A stretch of DNA of 64,000 nt from positions 6,221,182 through 6,285,181 of the forward strand of contig CM040445.1 in NCBI GenBank assembly GCA_022749755.1, given 5' to 3'. Both the position numbers and the translations under genes were made by a program. The notes under the pieces are model-generated. The model was not told the origin of the DNA, did no database searches, and was given only the letters and a program-made list of their open reading frames with translations. The stretch comes from Azadirachta indica. Lineage: Eukaryota > Streptophyta > Magnoliopsida > Sapindales > Meliaceae. Of the stretch, positions 51,548 through 63,100 are shown piece after piece (positions within the stretch are counted from its first letter, which is position 1; the number at the start of each line of letters is the position of its first letter).

Positions 51548-52267
51548 ATGAAAATATCACACAATCCTGAAAATGAAGCTCAAGCCACAACCACTTGTCG
51601 TTCCTCAGGATCTTCTCCTTCGTCTTCTTCTTCTTTGTTATCTACTTCAGCTAACGAATCTACAAAAAAGAGCTGCAAGAGAATTCAAGATCAGGACAAA
51701 ACTGTTGGGGAAAGCAAGATCAGAAAGGTTAGTGATGGGAAGCATCCAACTTATAGAGGAGTGAGAATGCGTCAATGGGGTAAATGGGTATCGGAAATTA
51801 GACAACCCAGAAAGAAATCAAGAATTTGGTTAGGCACTTTTGCTACTGCTGAAATGGCTGCTCGAGCTCATGATGTTGCTGCTCTCACAATCAAAGGCCA
51901 TTCTGCTTATCTCAATTTCCCTGAGTTAGCTCATGAGCTTCCCCGTCCGGCTTCCGCGTCTCCAAAGGATATTCAGGCTGCCGCTGCCAAAGCAGCCGCC
52001 TTAAGCCTCCCCAAAAGCCAGGAGCTTGAAGCTGAGATGATGATTCCTCACTCTCCAGCCAGCACTGTGGCTTCTCACGACACTCAGGAATCAGCAAGTT
52101 CACCGTTAAACAACTATGATGACACATATTTTGACTTGCCTGATCTATTACTCAACGGAAGCCATCAAGTCGATGAGTTCTGGGACTCGTATTCATGGAA
52201 TCTACCTGAAACAGATCCCGTTGATACAGAATTCTGGTATGATCAGGAGCTTTGCTTATGGAAATAG
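51548..52267 (+). CDS. AP2/ERF transcription factor, DREB subgroup A-4 (TINY/ERF034-038-like)
   Basis: Single exon, 239 residues, no frameshift. A Ser-rich N terminus and a basic stretch (about 40-66, possible nuclear signal) precede one AP2 domain (about 69-126) with the GKW, EIR and WLGTF blocks and the AHDVAAL helix. An LPRP motif follows at 131-134. The acidic C-terminal half ends in [12 protein letters not shown]. Val81 is at the DREB-defining position 14. At position 19, usually Glu in DREB and Asp in ERF proteins, it has Gln86. Members bind DRE/CRT elements and regulate abiotic-stress and growth genes in the nucleus. A TATA box lies near 51471. The coding part from about codon 6, with its 3' flank, is repeated at 59463. 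Confidence 0.93.
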   Translation: MKISHNPENEAQATTTCRSSGSSPSSSSSLLSTSANESTKKSCKRIQDQDKTVGESKIRKVSDGKHPTYRGVRMRQWGKWVSEIRQPRKKSRIWLGTFATAEMAARAHDVAALTIKGHSAYLNFPELAHELPRPASASPKDIQAAAAKAAALSLPKSQELEAEMMIPHSPASTVASHDTQESASSPLNNYDDTYFDLPDLLLNGSHQVDEFWDSYSWNLPETDPVDTEFWYDQELCLWK

Positions 52268-55200
52268 TAAAATTCAGATTAGCAGTAATTAAATAAGTAA
52301 CCCTGCCTAAAGTTTTACTTCATTAGTCACTTTTTAACTGTTGCTCCTTCAACAAATCATTGTATATAAGAAGACAAAATTTCATAAAAGTTGCTTAAAA
52401 TATTTGTCTTGAATTAGTGTATTTGATTTGATACGTAATCAGTTCGTTGAATTTAGCAGTGATCTGTATGTATCATCAATTTCAATTAGTGACAAAATGA
52501 TGATAGGCATGACGACTATGTTTTGTATATTTTATTATGTTGTTATTATAATATAATAATAAAATATTCAAATTTGAATGAATAAAATATTAAAAGTAAT
52601 GTTTCATTTAAAGAAGCATCCGAGTAGAATGTCTCTGCCTCAAATAAAGCTATTATACCATGAAAAATTTGCTCTAGCTTGTTCTAATACACGTATATGT
52701 TTACATATTCATCAATCAATCGTATATTCAAAAAAAAAAAAAATGATTTGAAGTGCAATTCATTTTGTTGAGTGAAAAAGAAAGGAGGAGTACTGAGGTT
52801 CAATGTCATGGGCCTCATGCTGTTGCTTACAAAATATATATTAATTAACCTACTGATCTTGACTAAACGAAGATACTGTGTACAACTTAAAAGGAAAAAG
52901 AGTCACTGATTTGCAGATTATGTATAACCAAATTTGATATTTGAGAAATAGATATTCTTTAATTAGTTTCGCTAGACAATGATCTTGGTGTGTTTTAGAA
53001 CAATGGTTAATGGGTGTCGTGTGTACGTGGAGAATTATAAAAGGAATTTGCACGTAGGACAAAGCCATCAGTTTAATGGAGTATTATTGAAAATTAATAA
53101 AGTTGAAGAAATGAAACTGCTTTCAGAAAATGACTTTGCCTCACTGAGTGTGATTGCAATATATAGAGCATCCAATGTGAAACTAATTAAGTCTTATATA
53201 CTACAATAGTGTTTATTTTTTCTGTTTAAAAATTAAATCTAATTAAAATTAAATCTAATTATTATTTTTTTTTTTATTTTAAATATTTTAATATAAATAT
53301 TAAGTTGTTTGTTTTCATAAAAATAAAAAATGTGAAAGTGATATATTGATACATAAGTCTTAAAAAAATTCATACTAATATATTAAATTATTGACATATA
53401 TAAATATTAAATAATAAATTAAAAATATTATTAACAAATAAAATATTTAAATTATTCAGACATTTATTTATTCAAATTTAAGTTAAAATTTTTAATTTAA
53501 TTACATTCAAATATTTTTAATAAATATTTAAACATAAGTTAAAAAAACAAATCGTTCTTAGACATTTAAATATTTATATTCAAAAATTCAGCTAAAAAAA
53601 TAAATATAGGCTCTAAGTTACAAAGAAGCTATTTCCAACAGAGAATTTGGGGTAATATTTTTGGGATATATATATGTATTGATTGATTAATGTTAACGTT
53701 TAGAATTGGCCCGCATAAAGCTAGAAAACAGGGGGAAAACAAAGTTGAGAGTTACCAAATAAACAGAAGAAAAGTGGCAATCCAAGATATCTTTTTTTTC
53801 TTTCTTTCTTTCTTTCTTTCTTTTGAGTTGGAAAATGCTTTGTACTCGAATGATTAAATCCTTGTATACTTTTTATGCACACAGTAGAACCTAGCTAGAT
53901 ATTTCATCTTTAATATTCCACTTTTTTTATTATTTTATTAGAAAAAGAAAAAGAAAAAGAAAAGAAAAGAAAAGACACTTACATTATTCTTTTTACCAGA
54001 GTACCCATGCTCATCAAGCTTTATATGTATATATATGAAACCTAAATCCAACATGTTGAACAACATATAAACAAGTAAAGATTTGAAGTGAAGGGTTTGA
54101 GTCAATTCACTCTTCATTACATGTTATCGCTAAGATTTAAAACTTGAAACTTCTACCCACTTCGGAATGAAATGAACAAGTTTTGGGCCTCTCTAGATAA
54201 TTATTAAAAAGAGAAGAGCTAAATCAACTCACTTTCTACGAAGTTGCTTAACCAGATTTGAGCTTGATTGAGACATATATAAGAGTATTATTGATCGCAG
54301 AAGATCTCCACGTGATTTGAGTAAAATATGATTACAGTTCATGAAGCAAGTAGGTAGAACATTAGTGCACTTTACTTTGATAGTTTACGATACCCATTGC
54401 AAACATTGTGTAACCAACTGCAATGTTATATATGCCATATTTAGAGGTTGCTAATGATGGTTATTTTTAATTTAAAATAATTAACATTTGATCGATGCAT
54501 TATTCGTGTATAAATAATTCGTAGCTAATTTTTTGTTTGTTATAATTAAGATATCATTATTTTTAAGGACATAGAGATGAACCCTACCTTTAATTTCCTT
54601 CATTTTTGATTGAGTTGAACTTGGCCATTATAATAAACAAACATATTAGTTGGCATAAAGTCATGCTTCATACAATAAGGTGAAGTTGACTAATTTTTTA
54701 CACAAAGCAAAAGTAGTAATTTATTAATTAACGAACAAAAAGAATTTCTTAAATGTTTAGAATCTTCGAATTTTAATGTCATTAGATTATACTAATTAAC
54801 ACATGCATGTACTTTGTTATATTTTGAGATAATTTTCTTTTCAAAAGAAAAAGAGAAAGGAGAAAAAATATTCATATATATAATAAGATATAAAGGATAT
54901 AAAGTGCAAGAAAAGAAAGCGAAAGTAGGGGATGCATTGCCCCCACAATCCAGACTTGCAATACAAGGTAGAATATTGTATCATTACTTACCATTATTGT
55001 ACATGAAGTTAAATTGTATAACTTTTCATTTACAACAAAAAAATATAATCATTTGAAAAGTATGATATTTTTATCTCGTAATAATTATAATTTTTTTTAT
55101 TTTGAAGCTAATTGACACAATTAAATAATTAATAAATTTTTATTAAAAATTTTAATAATAAAAATTTTATTTAAAAAATATTTACTTAAAAAATTCTACC

Positions 55201-55800
55201 AAGCAAACTTTAATCCTATAAATAACATGGCGGCCACCAAAATTCAACATAAAAAGGGTTAATTTCGTTGCTATTTCAACCCGATTAAGAACTTATTATT
55301 ACACATTGACAAATTATACACATACTTACATAAAAATAAAAAAGTTAGGGACCGGAATGTCATTATCGGTCATGAAAATTCTGTGGCTGTAATTTCATCT
55401 TGCAAGAGATAAATACAACGTGGGACAGCTTAAAAAAGCGTGCGCTATCGCAGTCACGTGTTTTATTTAATTTAATGAAGAAAAAAGCCAAGAATCACAT
55501 AAAATCAGTCGTCGTCTTGTCGACAAAGGCCAACGGTGGTGATTTGATTGCGAGCAATAATAATAGGACCGCGTCCTGGTTATTACGACGAATTCTCGAT
55601 TCTACTAGTGGCTAAAGCTACTGGTCTAGGACCACCAGAAGAGAGTAATTTAGCGTGCGTTGCAATATTGTTTTTCCCCTTCTGTAATCAAAAGCAAACG
55701 ACAGAAGAACAAAAGATTTTAGTAGGCTTGAATTGATATTCATTTTGTATGATATTCCAGAATCTGCCGCAGCAGCCGCGTTGGCTGCGCTGGACAAGAC
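51561..55800 (+). repeat. Duplicated block, copy A (ERF coding region and 3' flank)
   Basis: Collinear with 59463-64000 about 7.9-8 kb downstream. Shared anchors include the ERF coding region, about 52800-53000 with 60745-60990, about 53830-54060 with 61535-61780, GATCTCCACGTGATTTGAG (about 54303 with 61968), about 54570 with 62190, about 54900-55010 with 62760-62870, and 55430-55740 with 63660-64000. Between the anchors there are indels; copy A has extra AT-rich DNA at about 53215-53630. A TTCT microsatellite lies near 53791-53822 and an AAAAG repeat near 53940-53975. Apart from the ERF no gene is recognised in it. Confidence 0.85.
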
Positions 55801-56984
55801 AACATTACACGTCTAGTAAGTCAAGTTACTGACTGATTCGATGTCGTTTCGGACTTGTTTTGTTATCTCCTTTACAATCATCTGGGCCCCGAACTTGTTG
55901 GCCCTTTACCTGGACTTTATTGTAATTTGCCTGTCTTCGGTCTTAATATTATGGGATTATAATATTCGGCATAAACTAACAATAACAAAGATTAGATATC
56001 AGATGAATCGTGAATTATAATTTCTTTTGTCGCCGTCTCTCAATTCAATCATTCGTTCGTAAAATGGTTGTTTGTAATTATGGAATGTAAAAATAACATG
56101 GAAAGAATATGTTTTATTTGTTAATTTTCTTAAGTTCAAATCTAAATTAGTTAATTACCTAAACTTAGTCTTAATGGCTAAAAGACTGTCCTCCCAATTA
56201 AGAGGAAAGTTTTGAAAACCTTACTCAAGTAAGCTTAATTTCTCACCTAAAATTTAAATTAGTTAACTACTAAAATTTAGTCTTAATGGTCAGAAGACTG
56301 CCCTTCTAGTTGAGAAAAAAGTCTTCAAAACCTTACTCAAGTAAGGTTAATTTCTCACCTAAAAGGTAAGACTGTTACTATATATGGGGTCTTTACTTAC
56401 TATATGTAGGACTAGTTATATTTAAGTGTAAGTAGATTTCTTTTTTTTTTATGAGAATAGGTATCGCCTATATTGGGTGCAAAAATCCGTGTAATACTAT
56501 GCGCAACTCGAACAAAATTTTTAATAAATCTCTAATGTGATATTAATAATTTATACATATAATATGTAATAAAAAAAAATCTAATTTAATTTTATTTCAA
56601 AAAATATTGTTGGATGATAGTTCCTTAGTGCCCACATGAAATCCACTAACGATGACACATAGGTGATTTTCCCTGCAAAATCAAGTGATTCACGACATAC
56701 GTGGAATAATCTATAATTCTCCATGTTGCCCACCACGATATTAATAGAAAGTTACCATGGTAACGTGAGACTTTTGCACGTCTTTCCTAAAGGGTGAGTT
56801 CTCTTGTGTAAAAAAGGATTTTGCAATTCCAAAAAAGGCAAGAGTAGAGTTCATACCTAAAAGGTCATGATCGTAGCCTAGTGGTGTAAGTCTCCGCTAA
56901 GAAATTATAAAACAAACCAATAATGAAGTGTCACCAATAAAAAAAGGACACATCAATAAGAGATAAAAGAAAGTTCACTTCCAC
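55801..56984. other. Spacer with a 112-bp tandem repeat and retrotransposon-like DNA
   Basis: Two tandem copies of about 112 bp (about 56138-56249 and 56250-56370) share TTAATGG..AGAAGACTG..CCTTACTCAAGTAAG. The DNA after about 56610 looks like the upstream part of the LTR-like module that follows. Confidence 0.5.
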
Positions 56985-57820
56985 AAGGAAAGCGGAATGA
57001 GCGCGTGAGAGGAAAAGATCAACTGGCACCTGAATTTCGCCGTAACAAACATAGCGATTACTTAACAGAGAAATTCCTATTATAACGTGCACAATGGTTA
57101 CGCGATGGAGAAACTCCCATCATAACTTGCACGATAGTCACGTGATGAGAATTTTAGAGGGAAATCTCTCCTCCGCATGCCTATATAAACCAAGGTCTTC
57201 TCCCAAAAAAAAGGATGGGTTCTAAAACTTTCAACTTCTATATATTCCCTCTTGTTTTCTCTTTAAAACACATACATTTATGCTTGAGATTATTTTCTCC
57301 CAAAAGAGTTCCTTAAACTAACTTGAGCATCAAAGAGTTTTCGGCAATAATATCACCGGCGTCCACTGATCATTTGAATTTTGCAAACGTTCATCAAGGT
57401 GAAAAGCAGAATAAGTGCACGAGAGGGAAAGATCAACTGGCGCCTGAATTTCTCCATACCAAGCACAGCGATTATGTGACAAAAAGATGCCCATTCTAAT
57501 GGGCACAGTGGTTATATGATGGAGAAACTCCCATCATAACTTGCACAACAGTCACATGATGAGAATTTTGGGGGGAAATCTCTCCTCCCCTGGCCTATAT
57601 AAACTAAGGTCTTCTCCCAAAAAAAAGATTGGTTTCTGAAACTCTCAATTACTCTCTATTCTCTCTTGTTTTGTCTTTAAAACACGTACATTTATGTCTG
57701 AAATTATTTTCCCCTGAAAGAGTTCCTTGAACTAACTTGAGCATCAGAGAATTTTCCCTAATAATACGACCGGCATCCACTGACGATTTGAGTTTTGCAA
57801 ATATTTGTTAGGATGAAAAT
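56985..57820 (+). repeat. Tandemly doubled LTR-like module (two ~414-bp units)
   Basis: Two head-to-tail units about 414 bp apart (GATCAACTGG at 57017 and at 57431). Each has the same succession: an ATAACTTGCACGA-type block, a TATA box (CTATATAAAC at 57181-57190; CCTATATAAAC at 57594-57604), a TTTAAAACAC(A/G)TACATTTATG block, then ACTTGAGCATCA(A/G)AGA and CCACTGA. The last elements are typical of the U5 part of Gypsy-type plant LTRs. The first unit carries a TCACGTGA palindrome (57138-57145). No internal gag/pol lies next to it. A fragment of an LTR with internal tandem duplication is the best reading. Confidence 0.6.
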
Positions 57821-57976
57821 GAGGTGATTTCAAGTCGGCATATACGGACTATAGCCCATGTTTTTTGACATGGACATATCATCAAATCTACTGGAGACGC
57901 GCTTCCCGTATTTTATAAATCTTGACTGATAACTGGAATTTTCTTACGTGAAAGTGGGAAGAATTTTGGCATCAAC

Positions 57977-58008
<32 letters not shown>

Positions 58009-58978
58009 GTATATGTACATATAGATTTTTGTTTTTTTCTGTTTCCAACTAAGAGTGTTATTGTTGATTTCGAAAACCAGTTCCGTATTCAAAACTACGT
58101 GCATTGCAGAATACAAAACCTGTGAACTAATAAGAAAACATGCAATGTTATTATTACGTAACATTATATTTTTTAAGAAAAAATTTAGATGTTGATTGTT
58201 TTAACTTCTAAAATTTAAAATTTTATTTCAATTTTTCGCATAAAATGACTCAAATTCTACATTGCAAAGAGTAATTGTGATAATATTAAACTTTTTAAAC
58301 AGCATGTCTAAACTTTTGTTTAAGTGATTTGATATTTAATAATTAAATAATCAAATAATTATTTTAAGTATTATTAAACAATTATTATCTAGTCATTGAA
58401 ATGTGAATAACGCCTCAACGAAGAAATTAAGAAAAAATTAATATAATATTAAGAAAATATGTCATAAAAAATTATAAATTAAAAATAATCAGAAATTTAT
58501 ATTTTATTTAAAAATATGTCATAAAAAGTATATATTAAAAATAATCAGAAATTTATATTTTATTTATCATCATTTCTTAAAATATCTTTTTCTTTGCAGC
58601 ATCTTGCAAGTTACAGATATGAGCGAAGGTTTTGAAATATTAGCAACTTCTTTTTTTTTTTTAATCCACTGATTAATTCCCTAAACAGCACATTACCCTA
58701 ATTGACTGGTGAAACATTTTTGTTTTTTATTCACCCCCCCACCCCCCATTTAATCAAACCGTCCCCTTAACCACAGCATTTAATTTAAGCCTAGGCCCCA
58801 CGACCCATCACCATCATCTAACAAGAACCCTAATTTGCCGCCACGTGCCCCTTCTTCCTCCCCCGCTAAAACGCGCCACATTTGCTCCCTTCCTCTCGTT
58901 TAAACCTCCTTTCCGTTCTCTCCTTTTATCTTCTGCAACAAAACCCTAAGCAGCATTAGCTCCCACACCGTTAATACT
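57821..58978. other. Intergenic DNA
   Basis: AT-rich spacer with an AT/GTAT microsatellite at about 57978-58018. The last ~250 bases before 58979 are pyrimidine-rich, like a 5' UTR, and contain a GCCACGTG core near 58841. No gene is seen. Confidence 0.35.
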
Positions 58979-59330
58979 ATGATTCCTCGCTCCTACACCG
59001 TCGATTTTCTATCCCAATCACAAGACCTAGCCTCCAAATCATCTCATTATCCACTCCACAGCAAATCCTCTCCGCCTGCGCCTCCATCAAAAAACCCAAG
59101 ATTTTGCAGAGTTTGATGCGGTTGTAAATGGGTCTACTAATAATGTGAGGATGGAGGATTCTCAATCTCGAGATTCCGTAGTCGTCTCAGTGGCAAGCTT
59201 ATGTGTTGTCAACAATCTATATTACAGTTCCTTGGTTATGCATTCTATTTGGCTTGCACGTAAGTTTCTTCGCACCGATCCTGAATTAATTGTGCAGATG
59301 GTTTGTTTCCGACCAAATCTTAATTTCTGT
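58979..59330 (+). pseudogene. Unrecognised gene fragment
   Basis: An ATG at 58979 opens a Ser/Pro-rich reading of 45 codons ending in TGA. A second open stretch in another frame (about 59110-59260, rich in Ser and Val) overlaps its end, with GT and AG sites around it (GTAAG near 59262). Composition is less AT-rich than the spacer and resembles a real first exon. I do not recognise the family. It ends where the duplicated ERF block begins, so it may be the 5' remnant of a gene cut by that duplication. Confidence 0.35.
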
Positions 59331-59462
59331 CCCTTTATGGGCTTATCTAAGCTATAATTTTTTATTGTATTATAGATTTATGTTTTTGTATTCTATTGTA
59401 GAATCTTGGACGTTAAATCTTAACTTATACTTTTATTTATTTCTGTGATGAATGTGTGTGTG

Positions 59463-60134
59463 CACCAATCCTGAAAATGAAGCTCAAGCCACAAGCACTT
59501 CTCGTTCCTCAGGAACTTCTTCTTTGTTCCTTACTTCAACTAATGAATCTACCAAAAAGAGCTGCAAGAGAATCAAAATTAGGAGAGAACTGTTGGGGAA
59601 AGCAAGATCAGAAAGGTTAGTGATGGGAAGCATCCAACTTGTAGAGGAGTAAGAATGCGTCAATGGGGTAAATGAGTTTGGGAAATTAGAGAACCCAGAA
59701 GGAAATCAAGAATTTGGTTAGGCACTTCTGCTACTGCTGAAATGGCTGCTCGAGCTCATGATGTTGCTGCTCTTACAATCAAAGGCCACTCTGCTTGTCT
59801 CAATTTCCCCGAGTTAGCTCATGAGCTTCCCCGTCCCGCCTCCGCATCTCCAAAGGATATTCAGGCTGCCGCTGCCAAAGCAGCCGCCTTAAGCTTCCCC
59901 AAAAGCCAGGAGCTTGAAGCTGAGATGATAATTCCTCACTCTCCGCCAGTACTGTGGCTTCTATGACACTCGGGGATCGGCAAGTTCACCATTAAACAAC
60001 TATGATGACACATTTTTTGACTTGCCCAAACTATCACTCAACGGAAGCCATCAACTCGATGAGTTCTGGGACTCGTATTCATGGAAGCTAACCGAAACAG
60101 AGCCTGTGATCAGGAGCTTTGCTTATGGAAATAG
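59463..60134 (+). pseudogene. ERF/DREB pseudogene (copy of the gene at 51548)
   Basis: Closely similar to the intact ERF from about its codon 6 to the end. The homology begins at about 59464, so the original start codon, 5' UTR and promoter are absent. A new in-frame ATG at 59452 exists only by chance. One base is lost near 59577, TGG has become TGA in the GKW block (about 59670-59675), and the region after [10 protein letters not shown] has further small deletions, including about 21 bp near the C terminus. The AP2 domain is therefore split over frames and cannot fold as a unit. Confidence 0.9.
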
Positions 60135-63100
60135 TAAAATTAGATTAGATAGCAGTAATGAAGTAAGAAACCCCAGCAAAAAAAAAAAAATTCTCAACTT
60201 TCCTGCCTCAGGCCTACTTCATTAGTCACTTTTAACTGTTGCTCCTTAAGCAAATCACTGTATATAAGAAGACAGAAAATTTTATGTAAGATGCTTAAAT
60301 ATTTGTCATAAACGTATTTGATACGCATCAGTTCGATGAATTTAGCAGTGATTTGTATCATCAGTTGGTGATGAATGATGATAGCATGACAACGATCTCT
60401 TTTGTATTTTATTATGTTAATGTTATTATTATTATATATATAATATATAAGAATAATAATAATAATAATATTCGGATTTGATTAAAAATATATAAATTGA
60501 AAGTAATGTTTCATGTAAAGAAGCATCTGAGTAGAGTAGTATGCCTCTGCCTCTGCCTCTGCCTCCACCTGATTAAAGATAGCAGCAGCAAAATAAAGCT
60601 ATACCATGAAAAAATTAGTACTCTGTGTATATGTAAATATTATTATCAATCATATATACGTTCAAAATTTTGATTTTGAAATCAAATGAAATTCATTTTG
60701 TTGAGGTTCATAAAATTAGCAATTAACTGCGATTGCTAAATTTCATTGTCATGGGCCTCATGCTGTTGACTACTCCATACAAAATATGAACCTTTAAACT
60801 TGAATTATTGCTGATGTTGACTAAACGAAGATATTATTGAGTACAACATAACGTAGAAGAAAAGGAATCACTGATTGCAGATTCTCTGTAACCAAATATA
60901 TGTTCAAGAAAAAGAAAAAAAGGGGGGTTGGGGGGTGATCTCCAATATTCTTTTAACTTAACAGACAGTGATCTTGGTCTGGTTTAGAACAATGGTAATC
61001 CGGTGTCGTACGTGTTCTGAGGAAAATTATATAAGGAATTTGCAGGCACAAAAATTATTGAGTGCATATAGGTAGGACAAAGCCACGAGTTGTTGTTATA
61101 GCATGTGATATATAAGTAACAAAGTTGAAAACATGAAATGCCTTTCAGAAAATGAGTTTGCCTCACTGAGTGTGATTGCAATAGAGCATCCAATGTTGCT
61201 TAACTAGTGAAACTAGGTCTTATTAAGTTATATTAATAATATATCCAATATTAATCAATTTTAAATATTAATTATCTCAGAAATTGAAAGCTACGTAGTA
61301 TTTTTTTTTTTCTAGATTCGATGAAGAAAAGACATATTCCAATGCTAGTTATGATGGAGACTAAAAATGAAGGTCAGACAAAGCGGCTATTTTCAACAGA
61401 GAATTTGAATAATATTTTGTATGCATTGACGCCAATGTCAAAGAGAAGACATAATGGCCCACATAAAGATAGAAAAGAGAGTTACCAAATAAATGGAAGA
61501 GAAGTGGCAATCCAAGATAACTTTTTCTTTCTTTTGAGTTGGAAAATGCTTTCTACTCAAATGATAAACATCCCTGTATGCTTTTTATGCATACAGTATA
61601 ACCTAGCTGGTTAGATATCTCTTCGTTTATATTCCATCTTTTTTTATTATTATTATTTTCATTTTTTTAAGTAGAAAAAGAAAAGGAAAAGACACTTAAC
61701 ACTATTCTTTTTACCTAAGTACCCACGTTCATCAAGCCTTTTTTTTTTTATATAAAACCCAAAGCCAACATATTGACCAACATAGAAACAAGTAAAGATT
61801 TAAAGTGAAGGGTTTTGAGTCAATTCACTCTTTATTACACGTTATATGTTGTGTAAGAAGAAACTTATTGAGAAGAGAAGTTGTGTAAGAAGATTTGAGG
61901 AGCTTTGCTTGCTTGAGACATATATAGAGTATTATATATGCACGTCCCCAATTTACAGTGCAAAAGATCTCCACGTGATTTGAGTAAAAAGGGTTTTGGT
62001 TCTTCATTAAGACTAAATATAATTACAATTAATCATATGTGCCCCTATGTAGGGTAGCTAATAATAGAATTTTTTTTTTTTTTTGTTGCTAATAATTAAC
62101 ATGTGATAATGCATTCATATATAAATAATTGGTAGCTAATTTAGCTCTTGCTATAATTATTTATGCTACCATTATTTTAGAGAGACAGAGATGAACCCTA
62201 CCTTTAATTTCCTTCATTTTTGGTTGAGTTGGCCATCGTAATAAACAAACATTAGTTCCCATAAAGCAACACTTCACAAAATAAGATGAAATTGACTAAT
62301 ATTTTATATATTATTAGATTAATATTTTTTAAATTATTGATATTTGTATTTCATACATATATTAATTACATATATTAAATGTATAAATCTAATTATTTAA
62401 AATTTTGTATAAAAAATATAGAATTAATTTAAGGATTGATTTTCAAATTGAGTTATGATATAACTGATTAATACAAAATTTTAATAAATTTATCTAATGA
62501 TCACTAAAAAAATATAAACTACAAATCCAGTGATTTGTTAAGTAACAAACAAAAGAATTCAACGCCGTTACAAAGTTAAAAAGCAATTATTATTAAATGC
62601 ATGGAACCTTCGAAACAGTGAGGTTTGATGTTTACGGTCCTTAGGAGACGTTAATAAACGCATGCATGTACTTTATTATATTTTAATATAACTTTCTTTT
62701 GAAAAGAAAAAGATAACGGGAAAAAATTTATGTATTAAGGGGAAGGGGATATAAAGGTTGTAAAGTGCAAGAAATTTAAGAGAAAGTAGAGGATGCCCCC
62801 TCATCCCTAGACTTGCAATACAAGATAGAATATTGTATCATTACTTATCATTACTGTACATGATGTTAACTTTTTCAACTTTTCATTTGGTAGATTTGAT
62901 TCAAAGTATGTTTAAAAAAATATATGAGCATGAAGAGTGTGCTAAAATATGATATTTTTTAATAAGTTTAAATAGTTTGAGACACTGATTTTTTTTTTTT
63001 TTATAGGTGAAATTTCTCAATTTTATTTAAGAATTGAAAAAAAAATCATATAATAGTTATCACTTATTGACTTTTTAATGCCACCTAACTTCAAGATTAA

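Noticed and set aside
53215..53630. Extra AT-rich DNA in copy A as a hAT-like MITE
   Set aside because: Only a weak inverted resemblance between its ends and no clear 8-bp duplication; could equally be lost from copy B.
55400..55736. Open frames in the 3' part of duplicated block A (55400-55615, 55548-55736)
   Set aside because: The matching part of copy B does not keep these frames, so coding selection is not supported.
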